Source of the DNA: JAHELQ01 sp965603365
GTDB taxonomy: Bacteria; Acidobacteriota; Aminicenantia; UBA2199
NCBI GenBank assembly: GCA_965603365.1
Contig: CBFDCR010000104.1
Location: forward strand, 1-14,375
Direction of reading: 5' to 3'
DNA: 14,375 nucleotides
Positions 5,890 through 12,308 of this stretch are shown piece after piece (the stretch's first letter is position 1; every line of letters starts with the position of its first letter). The notes below the pieces were generated by a model. The model worked only from the letters and a program-made list of their open reading frames with translations. It did no database searches and was not told the DNA's origin. Made by a program: the position numbers and the translations under genes.

Positions 5890-7290
5890 TTAGCGGGGGA
5901 GAAGGTGTGAGGCGGTGGTGTGGTCGAAGTAGAGGATCCAGTTGTACTGTTCCCGGAGGTCGAGGCTGTGATAGTAATGATCGGCAATACCGTCAAAGCC
6001 GGAGCCAATCCATAAAAATGGCCGCGGCGCGGCGTCTAACCAGCTATCCCAGGTGGAGCCGGTAGGGATGGCATCTAAATGAAGGGCAAAGCCGGTGGGG
6101 GTGGCCTCTGAATGAAGGACGAAACCCGGTAGGGAGGCGTGGTGGAAAATAAAGTTAATGGAGTCTTCTCTCGGCTCCCTGGTAATTTCATATTCACTTA
6201 ATCCCAGGCGGAATCCATAGATACTCGTTCCCACTGCAGTAAACCGCCCTTTAGAAAAACCGAAACCTACCACCCGGTACAAATCGCCCAACTCTTTTCT
6301 CAGGTGATACCCCATGGACCCGCTGGCGCTATAATGTGAATCGTTGGCCACATGACCGTTATGGGCCCACAGGGTGATCTTTGAGTCCTGGCCCATAAAA
6401 TCGGCGATCCAGCGGGCATTTTCTGCCATGAACAGGTCGCGCCAATTGGTAGTGTTATAGCTTTCATTGTAAAAGAAATATGTCACGATGAAGGCCTGCC
6501 TGAAGGTACGAAGCAGTTGTCGATTGAGCCGGTATTCCCGAAGGGAGGAATGGTCAACCAATGTGTCCTTCTGGGCTTCAAATAAAAATTCCAGCGTTTC
6601 CAGTTGGGTCTTGAGGTTATCGAAGGTTTCAGGCGGCATGTTTTGATAATCATTGGAGCTAAGGCCCTCGACCTGCTCCAGGAGTGGGGCGGCGGTCTGC
6701 CAGAAATCGGGGTTTGCCCCCAGTAGATATGCCTGAATGAAGGCCACATGATGGATTGTAAATTGACAGTCAAAGCCGAGATAGTGGATCTTATCCTCCT
6801 CACTTCTGCCCCTATTGTACATTCTCATCCACTCCAGCAAATCTTTAACCTCTTCGGTTCTCCAGGTCCAAAAAATCATCTTTGTTCTCATCAGTCGCGT
6901 CAAATTGCCTTCGTCGTGACAGACATAGTTGTCAAAATAGAGGGATTCGGCAAAGTCGGCTTCAAAGCCAAAAGCCCGGTGCTGCCGGTTTTCTACCAGG
7001 TATCGAAATACCCGGTGCTTCATCCGGAAAAACTCCCCGGTTCCATGGGTAGCCTCTCCCAGGGCTACTATCTTCGCACTTCCCAGTGAATCCAAAAAGT
7101 CCAACTCCCCATCGGTCAGAAGGAGGGGTGAACCGACCAGGGGGATCAGCCTTTGATTCAGTTCCTGGACCAGTTGGGATTGTTGGTCGGTTAACCGGCT
7201 CTTCTCCTCCATCTGGCAGGAAATGAAGGTAATCGGGAGTAAAAGAACTATAGAAATCGCAGAAAATATTTTAGTTTTCTTTAACTTCAT
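5890..7290 (-). CDS. Erythromycin-esterase-like lipoprotein, copy B
   Basis: A 466-residue paralogue of the protein at 2410-3771, with the same lipobox Cys25, GEATHGTGEF and WAHNGHVAND catalytic segments. Residues 1-178 are identical to copy A; from residue 179 on there are many substitutions, including the YFFYNESYNTTNW region and the C-terminal end (TASHLLPR). Near the C-terminus it carries an 11-residue insertion produced by a 33-bp tandem duplication (6061-6126): GFVLHSEATPT is followed by GFALHLDAIPT, where copy A has one unit. The catalytic residues are conserved in both, so both probably remain active lipoproteins. The divergent C-terminal half could alter substrate range. Upstream lies only a remnant of a rhomboid gene, so the divergent rhomboid partner found beside copy A is lost. 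Confidence 0.9.
   Translation of the reverse strand: MKLKKTKIFSAISIVLLLPITFISCQMEEKSRLTDQQSQLVQELNQRLIPLVGSPLLLTDGELDFLDSLGSAKIVALGEATHGTGEFFRMKHRVFRYLVENRQHRAFGFEADFAESLYFDNYVCHDEGNLTRLMRTKMIFWTWRTEEVKDLLEWMRMYNRGRSEEDKIHYLGFDCQFTIHHVAFIQAYLLGANPDFWQTAAPLLEQVEGLSSNDYQNMPPETFDNLKTQLETLEFLFEAQKDTLVDHSSLREYRLNRQLLRTFRQAFIVTYFFYNESYNTTNWRDLFMAENARWIADFMGQDSKITLWAHNGHVANDSHYSASGSMGYHLRKELGDLYRVVGFGFSKGRFTAVGTSIYGFRLGLSEYEITREPREDSINFIFHHASLPGFVLHSEATPTGFALHLDAIPTGSTWDSWLDAAPRPFLWIGSGFDGIADHYYHSLDLREQYNWILYFDHTTASHLLPR
6061..6126. repeat. 33-bp tandem duplication inside esterase copy B
   Basis: Units 6061-6093 and 6094-6126 are similar 33-mers in frame, adding 11 residues relative to copy A. They already differ at several bases, so the duplication is not very recent. 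Confidence 0.8.
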
Positions 7291-7356
7291 TGTGACCTCT
7301 ACTTATCTATTCATTCCATAAACGCATACGTAAAAAAATGATTGAGACGGAATAAA
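6756..7356. repeat. 601-bp identical repeat, copy 2 (5' half and upstream of esterase gene B)
   Basis: Identical to 3237-3837. On the upstream side the match stops where this copy runs into the rhomboid remnant; on the coding side it stops abruptly at codon 179. Confidence 0.95.
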
Positions 7357-7360
7357 CCTG

Positions 7361-7420
7361 GAAAATTACGAAGACTCTATCCTGGCCTCCCGGACGCCCC
7401 TCATCATGACCCGGGAGTAA
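7361..7420 (+). pseudogene. 3' remnant of a second rhomboid gene
   Basis: The frame reads ENYEDSILASRTPLIMTRE then stop, against KAYEESILTSQMPLIVTRE then stop at the end of the intact rhomboid gene. From 7367 to 7437, 61 of 71 bases match 5805-5875 without gaps, including 17 bases after the stop. All upstream rhomboid sequence, including promoter and catalytic core (about 1.9 kb), is missing; the join to the esterase upstream region is at about 7357-7367. It has no start codon or ribosome site, so it is non-functional as a gene. It shows that the esterase-rhomboid pair was duplicated as a unit. Confidence 0.88.
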
Positions 7421-7422
7421 TT

Positions 7423-8412
7423 TTATAAGTTAAGTTCGATGATGTCTTCATCTTCTAAGACGTGGTGGCGATTGACCCGCTGGCCATCGTACTTGTTCTC
7501 ACTCCAGATGCGGGCAAACCTGAGTTTTTGGGAAAAATCCTTGTGAACGGCCCGGGCCATGTCCATCACTGTACTGCCCTTTTTTAATGTGAAGGGATCG
7601 TTCAACTCGGCCTTCTTGCCGGGAATCTTACTGTATACCCGGATCACCTCCAGCATGGTAAAAATTCTCTTTTTCAGATCTTCCAGCCCCTCACCGCTGC
7701 CGGCGGACGCGGGAACCAGGAGTAAATCTGGCTCGATAAATTCCCTTAAAACCTCGAGGTTTTCCACTGCCTCGGTCAGGTCGATTTTATTGCCCACCAC
7801 CAGGGATCTTTTGCTGCACCAGCCATGCTCTCCGGCCGGTTCCCGTCCTTCACCCACCAATCGGATCTTCTTTCCCCCCAGCTTATCCTGGATGAATTGC
7901 AGCATGTCGAGGGCGTCCGGGTCAGCCGAGTCGATGACGATGAGACAACAATCGGCGGTGCGGATTAGATCGGGGAACCAGGGTTCCATATAATCGGGGC
8001 TGATGGGCGGCGCATCCACCAGTTGAACCTGGATATTTTCAAAGGGCATCATGGCCGGGTAAGTCGTCAGGGTGGTGAAGGGGTAGTCGCCCACCTGGGG
8101 CTCGGCATTGGTCAAAGATTTCACCAACCGGGATTTGCCGGCATTGGGCGGGCCCACCAGCACCACCTGTCCGGCCCCGGATTTCTCTACCTTGTAACTG
8201 GCCCCGTGCCTGGCGGTGGAGGATTTTTTCTGGGCCGCAGATTTGCATTTAGCGATCTTTGTTTTTAGCTGGGCCTGGAGCTTTTCGGTGCCCTTGTGTT
8301 TGGGGATAATGGAGAGCAGCTCCTCGTAAATGGCGATCTTCTCCTCCGCGGTGGCGGCGGTCTTTAACTTTTTCTCGGTCTCGAGGTAGTGGGGCGGTAA
8401 ATTGGCTGGCAT
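7423..8412 (-). CDS. Obg/DRG-like GTPase with C-terminal TGS domain
   Basis: A 329-residue GTP-binding protein of the Obg/DRG class; relatives bind ribosomes or ribosomal RNA. After a helical N-terminal region (~10-60) come the P-loop GPPNAGKS (87-94), the switch I-like YPFTT (110-114), LVDAPP (G3; Asp133, with the usual Gly replaced by Pro), NKID (208-211) and SAGSG (236-240). Residues ~268-329 form a TGS domain, beginning NDPFTLKKGSTV. The start was set at the ATG at 8412, preceded by GAGG. A reading from 8502 would start inside the -35 box and add 30 residues without family character. The gene is convergent with the rhomboid remnant, its stop two bases beyond the remnant's. A housekeeping translation-linked role is likely but inferred. 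Confidence 0.88.
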   Translation of the reverse strand: MPANLPPHYLETEKKLKTAATAEEKIAIYEELLSIIPKHKGTEKLQAQLKTKIAKCKSAAQKKSSTARHGASYKVEKSGAGQVVLVGPPNAGKSRLVKSLTNAEPQVGDYPFTTLTTYPAMMPFENIQVQLVDAPPISPDYMEPWFPDLIRTADCCLIVIDSADPDALDMLQFIQDKLGGKKIRLVGEGREPAGEHGWCSKRSLVVGNKIDLTEAVENLEVLREFIEPDLLLVPASAGSGEGLEDLKKRIFTMLEVIRVYSKIPGKKAELNDPFTLKKGSTVMDMARAVHKDFSQKLRFARIWSENKYDGQRVNRHHVLEDEDIIELNL

Positions 8413-8474
8413 CTTAACCTCACTATAATCTACATCCCCATTATACCCAATTCCCCGGCCAATTTCAAAATTTA

Positions 8475-8502
8475 ATCTTATTGACCCTACTTTGTTTGTC
8501 AA
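8475..8502 (-). promoter_or_regulatory. Promoter for the TGS-GTPase gene
   Basis: On the minus strand TTGACA (8502-8497), a 16-base spacer, then TAAGAT (8480-8475), about 62 bases before the GTPase ATG. The perfect -35 makes this a good candidate. Confidence 0.5.
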
Positions 8503-8551
8503 CTTTTTTTGCTTGTGTTTCTTTTATTTTTGCCGTACCGGTGAAAATTTA

Positions 8552-8580
8552 TTGCCTATTTTGGGGCATTTTGTTAAAAT
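8552..8580 (+). promoter_or_regulatory. Promoter of the 8587 gene, predicting a leaderless mRNA
   Basis: TTGCCT, exactly 17 bases, then TAAAAT. Only six bases separate the -10 box from the ATG at 8587, and no Shine-Dalgarno sequence is present. Transcription should start at or within a base or two of the start codon. Confidence 0.55.
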
Positions 8581-8586
8581 ACAGCC

Positions 8587-9177
8587 ATGAAAAATCCAAC
8601 CGACAACGTTCCCATGCAGGTGAGTGGAAACATCATCGCCGCTCTTCCCCGTTTTATCAAAAAAAAGTTCGGTGAAGAGGGCTTAATGGATTGGCTCAGC
8701 CAGATTACCGCCGAGGCCCGGGAAGTATACATAGCCAAAATCGATGTGGGCCAATGGTATCCCTTAAAAACGATCCTGATCGAGCCCACCGCCAACATCG
8801 CCCAGCTTTTTTACGAGTGGGACCTGAAGAGGACCGCCTGGGAACTGGGGCGCTTCAGCGCCGATGTTAGGTTTAAAGGCCCCTTGAAAGTATTGGTGAA
8901 GATCCCTTCCGCCAATTTTTTTGTTAGTAAAGGCGCCGAATTTCTCTCCTCCTATTACACACCCTGTGAAGTGGAGGTTCCGGAAAATTCGCCGGGGTCT
9001 GCCCGGTTTCGGATCACCCATTTTCCGGAAATGGGGCAGACCATCGAGAGCCGGATTGGCGGCTGGATCGAACGGGGACTGGAGATCAATGGCTGTAAGG
9101 GTATTAATATCTCGATACCCAAATCATTAGTTCGCTTTGACCCTTACACCGAATTTGCCATCACCTGGAAAAGCTGA
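8587..9177 (+). CDS. Uncharacterised soluble protein, possibly TIGR02265/heme-NO-binding-like fold
   Basis: A 196-residue protein with no signal peptide or membrane segment, so probably cytoplasmic. I do not recognise it with certainty. The layout, an N-terminal helical part (ALPRFIKKKFGEEGLMDWL, a Y-P motif at QWYPLK, ELGRFSAD near 91-98) then a beta-rich half with GWIERGLEINGCKG (~154-167), resembles the TIGR02265/DUF2378 sensor-like family and the V4R/HNOB fold. This resemblance is by eye only. Three small-ligand hallmarks I looked for, a CxxCH heme site, a zinc cluster and a nucleotide loop, are absent. Cys127 and Cys166 are the only cysteines. The gene is monocistronic, divergent from the GTPase gene and convergent with the serine hydrolase gene. 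Codon use looks like its neighbours, and the frame is open throughout with a plausible promoter, so the gene is real. Confidence 0.75.
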   Translation: MKNPTDNVPMQVSGNIIAALPRFIKKKFGEEGLMDWLSQITAEAREVYIAKIDVGQWYPLKTILIEPTANIAQLFYEWDLKRTAWELGRFSADVRFKGPLKVLVKIPSANFFVSKGAEFLSSYYTPCEVEVPENSPGSARFRITHFPEMGQTIESRIGGWIERGLEINGCKGINISIPKSLVRFDPYTEFAITWKS

Positions 9178-9219
9178 GCGTTCGCTATCTCCCTACGGAA
9201 ACCATAAAAATATGTGTGC

Positions 9220-11313
9220 CTATTCGATTTTTTTCAGCCCTTTTCGGGCATCTTCATGGGTGGGGTCCAGTTTGAGGGCTTGCCGGTAGTGTTTGGCTGC
9301 CTTCTCCTGATAGGCAATGCCGAGGTAATAGTGAAGCACGGCCGATTGGGGATGCAGTTCTGCGCCCATCTGCAGTAATGTTAAGGCTTCGGCCGCCTTG
9401 CCGAAGGCGGCTAAGTTTCTGGCATAATATGCAAATCCCCGGGGACCGAGATTCCCCTTATCAAACTCGGTCGCCTTCGCCCTGTCGTAAAGCTTAGCCG
9501 CTTCATCCTTTTCAGCGAAGCAGGCATGGGTATGGGCCAGCATCACCAACGGCAGGGCGGACCGGGGGTAGAGATCGGCGGCCAGTCGGGCGACCTTGAG
9601 GGCCTGCGCCTTCTTACCGTTTATATAATAATACACGACGACCCTGGCGAGATCCCGGCTAAAGTCCGGACACACCGCCGTATCGGCAAAGGTCTTTTTT
9701 AGTTTCTTGCCCACCGCCTCCCAATCGGTATCGGGCAGCAGGACAAGACGGCGAATATCCATACTGCCGGTCTCCTGCCAGCCTTGCCGGAATTGCTTCA
9801 GCGATTGAACCAGGCCGTCGTTAAGGCGAAGGGTCTGGGGAAAAGCCCCGTCCTGTCGATACATCTCGATATAGTCGTGGAAAAAGGCGATGGCCCCTTG
9901 CCGGTGGTAAGTATCCAGACGCGCGGAGCCGAATTTTTCCTTCAACTTCATGGCCATCAGGGAGCCCACCTTCACAAACCACTGTTTGCCCTTTGGGTGC
10001 CGGCCGGCCCTGATCTTCTTGAGGGTGCCGTCGTAATCGACGCCGATCGCTTCGGGGTTTACATATTGATTGAACAGGGAAAACGCCTCCTCCCACTCCT
10101 GTTGATCGCTGCCCAGGGGTTTTTGGTATCTTTTAAAGTAACTCAACCCCTCGCTGAAAACCCCGTCTATGGCCGACAGCAGGATATCATCGGCCTTCTT
10201 CTCGGTATAGAGAGGACGATACCACGGCTCCCCGGCCAAAACACGGTATACATGGGCGGTGTAGAGCCTGGGATTGGCATCTTCAAAGTTGCAGGCCACG
10301 GCAATGGCAAAGCCTTCCTGGGGGAAGATGGTGACGTCGGTGCGGGTCTCGGCCTGGGCGCCGCCGTGCCCCACCGCGAAGTGGCCGTTCAACGAAAAAA
10401 TCGACCAGCCCATGCCGTAGCCGGTGAGAAATCCCTCCCGGTTGGCCATGGGGGTGAGCATCGCGTCGGTAGTCTCGGCGGACAGGAGCTTTTTATCGAT
10501 GATGCTCCGGGCAAACTTCAACAGATCGACCACGGTGGAGCGGGTGCCGCCGCCGGCAAAGCGGCTGCTGATATCGACATACTCCGAATTTTTGACTTCC
10601 CCGTCGATCAGCCGATACCCCCGTACCCTGCCGGGGATGAGTGCGTCGGGATTGTCCATAAAGGTATGGGTCATGCCCAGCGGCTGCCAGATGTGCTCCC
10701 GCATGTAGTCGCCGTAGGGCTGTTTGGCCGCCCCTTCGATTATGGCGCCCAACAGGTTGTAGCCGTAGCTGGAGTAGCTATAGCGGGTTCCGGGCTCCGC
10801 CACCAGTTCAAAATCCTCGAAGATGGCAATGGCCTCCCGGGTATCCTTATTGACCTTGATGTGCCCCTCGGCTTCGTAGTCCCGGTAGTGGCTGATGCCC
10901 CCCAGGTGGCCCAGCAAATGCCGCACCGTCACCGGCCAGTGCTTGCGGGGAAAGTAGGGTACATATTTCTGGACTTCGGCGTCCAGGTCGATCTTGCCCT
11001 TCTCCACCAGTTGCAGCATCGCCACCGCGGTCATGGGTTTGGTCACCGAGGCCAGCCGGTAGGCCGACTGGGATGTTGCCGGGGCCTTGTTCTCCAGATC
11101 GGCGCAGCCGAAGCCTTTAGCCCAGACAAAGTCACCCTTCATAAAGCCTATCGACAATCCGGGGGTCCGCTCCATCTTCATCTGCCTGGTCACCAGTTCC
11201 TCGATCCGCTTAATTTCCTCGGCATACCTGCCCCCTGCCTCTCCCGGCAGCCAACCCGCCGCCGCCACAACCAATACAACAAACCACACCACTCTATTCA
11301 CACAACACTTCAT
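9220..11313 (-). CDS. Secreted class C beta-lactamase-fold serine hydrolase (S12) with C-terminal TPRs
   Basis: A 697-residue protein with an N-terminal signal peptide (hydrophobic ~8-21). It joins an S12 beta-lactamase/penicillin-binding-like hydrolase domain (~35-370) to a helical C-terminal part ending in TPR repeats (~560-697, e.g. LGIAYQEKAAKHYRQALKL). The nucleophile motif is SVTK (Ser89, Lys92), and the third motif is HGG (His316). The second motif, usually Y-x-N, reads Y180-S-S, as seen in LACTB-like members. Such enzymes act on peptide, ester or peptidoglycan-type bonds; the substrate is unknown and antibiotic resistance should not be assumed. GGAGG precedes the ATG at 11313. It is divergent from the Kre9/KNH-like gene and convergent with the 8587 gene. 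Export plus TPRs suggest a periplasmic or surface protein docking a partner. Confidence 0.9.
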   Translation of the reverse strand: MKCCVNRVVWFVVLVVAAAGWLPGEAGGRYAEEIKRIEELVTRQMKMERTPGLSIGFMKGDFVWAKGFGCADLENKAPATSQSAYRLASVTKPMTAVAMLQLVEKGKIDLDAEVQKYVPYFPRKHWPVTVRHLLGHLGGISHYRDYEAEGHIKVNKDTREAIAIFEDFELVAEPGTRYSYSSYGYNLLGAIIEGAAKQPYGDYMREHIWQPLGMTHTFMDNPDALIPGRVRGYRLIDGEVKNSEYVDISSRFAGGGTRSTVVDLLKFARSIIDKKLLSAETTDAMLTPMANREGFLTGYGMGWSIFSLNGHFAVGHGGAQAETRTDVTIFPQEGFAIAVACNFEDANPRLYTAHVYRVLAGEPWYRPLYTEKKADDILLSAIDGVFSEGLSYFKRYQKPLGSDQQEWEEAFSLFNQYVNPEAIGVDYDGTLKKIRAGRHPKGKQWFVKVGSLMAMKLKEKFGSARLDTYHRQGAIAFFHDYIEMYRQDGAFPQTLRLNDGLVQSLKQFRQGWQETGSMDIRRLVLLPDTDWEAVGKKLKKTFADTAVCPDFSRDLARVVVYYYINGKKAQALKVARLAADLYPRSALPLVMLAHTHACFAEKDEAAKLYDRAKATEFDKGNLGPRGFAYYARNLAAFGKAAEALTLLQMGAELHPQSAVLHYYLGIAYQEKAAKHYRQALKLDPTHEDARKGLKKIE

Positions 11314-11438
11314 TTGTCCTCCTCACCATTTATACGGAACCCCCACCCATCCGGTTCAGGTTTTCGGCTCCTTCGGCAATCATAAAACAGGGGCTTGATG
11401 GGCACGACCAAAAAGTCAAATTTTTATGAAAAGTTGGA

Positions 11439-11467
11439 TTGAGATTTTTTTTAAAGTGGTGTATATA
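11439..11467 (+). promoter_or_regulatory. Promoter for the Kre9/KNH-like secreted protein gene
   Basis: TTGAGA, a 17-base spacer, then TATATA, followed within about 10 bases by AAGGAG (11476-11481). The transcript leader would be short. Confidence 0.5.
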
Positions 11468-11486
11468 TTGAGTATAAGGAGAAATG

Positions 11487-12293
11487 ATGAAACCTTTATG
11501 GAATGGTAGTGCCGTGTTTGGGATGCTCTTTTTTGTGGTGTCGTTTATTTCCGATGGCCAGGTGGTTACAAAGGGGGAGACCGTTTCAAAGCCCCAACTG
11601 AAAGCGGCGATCACGATTGTCAAGCCCAATGCCCAAACCGTCTGGACTATCGGCAAGCGAGCGGTGGTGACCTGGAGGAAGCTGGGGGTGATGGGCTCTC
11701 AAGTGAAAATTGGATTGGTGCCGGAGAGCAGGCGTCTGGATCGGAAAACGGTCAAGCCGGTTTTCCGGCCCGCCCATATTATTGTTCACAGTACCGAAAA
11801 CGACGGCGAACACAGTTTTATGGTGCCCAAAGCCATCCGGCCCGGCAGATATGTGGTCATCATGGCCACCATAGACCACAAGGTGCGGGCCGCCAGCAGC
11901 GGGTTCCTGATCTTTTCAGAACTGACACCCATGCCCGATATGGTCATTGTCTATAAAAACACCAGCCCCAGCACCTATCCCACCGGTGAACCGGCGGGAT
12001 GGCACGTGCTCGTAGAGATCCGCAACCTCAACCACCCGGCGGTCATAGGCTGTCCCCCGACCGGCCCCTGTTTTTCTATAAAACTGCAAAGCACCACCAA
12101 TCCCTCCCAGGAGATCGAGTATCCACTCGAAGCATACGAAATCGCAGCATTGAAGAGTACGGGACGGCTGGAGCATATCATCAATATTTCCGAAAACCAT
12201 ACCATCCTGCAGCCCTGGCGACTAACGGTGGACAGCCAGCACCAGATCACAGAGTCAAACGAAAGCAACAACTCGATCGTTGTGGATCATTGA
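11487..12293 (+). CDS. Secreted protein with Kre9/KNH-like and CARDB-like beta-sandwich domains
   Basis: A 268-residue exported protein. A signal peptide spans ~1-25 (hydrophobic 8-22). Residues ~41-145 resemble the Ser-Thr-rich Kre9/KNH N-terminal domain: ITIVKPNAQTVWTIG then VTWRK, ending PGRYVVIMATID and a sandwich strand. Residues ~150-268 look like a CARDB adhesion-type domain, with DMVIVYKN at the start, VLVEIRN, and ESNESNNSIVVD at the end. A CPPTGPC loop (Cys189, Cys195) inside it could form a disulfide. No catalytic motif is evident, so a structural, adhesive or surface-binding role is likely. The ATG at 11487 was chosen over the one at 11484 because the AAGGAG site is then five bases away. 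It is convergent with htpG, with 15 bases between the stops. Domain calls are by eye. Confidence 0.78.
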   Translation: MKPLWNGSAVFGMLFFVVSFISDGQVVTKGETVSKPQLKAAITIVKPNAQTVWTIGKRAVVTWRKLGVMGSQVKIGLVPESRRLDRKTVKPVFRPAHIIVHSTENDGEHSFMVPKAIRPGRYVVIMATIDHKVRAASSGFLIFSELTPMPDMVIVYKNTSPSTYPTGEPAGWHVLVEIRNLNHPAVIGCPPTGPCFSIKLQSTTNPSQEIEYPLEAYEIAALKSTGRLEHIINISENHTILQPWRLTVDSQHQITESNESNNSIVVDH

Positions 12294-12308
12294 GGGAGGC
12301 TGGAACGC

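Noticed and set aside
2410..7290. Macrolide-resistance genes
   Set aside because: The Ere superfamily is broad. The proteins are lipoproteins with no resistance-gene context or mobile element nearby, so resistance cannot be claimed.
2410..7420. Composite transposon formed by the 601-bp direct repeats
   Set aside because: The repeats are the coding halves of paralogous genes in direct orientation. There is no transposase, terminal inverted repeat or target duplication.
9784..11385. A 533-codon open frame on the plus strand opposite the serine hydrolase gene
   Set aside because: It is the antisense shadow of a gene with clear S12 motifs. It has no ribosome site, signal or recognisable domain, and its composition reflects the opposite strand.
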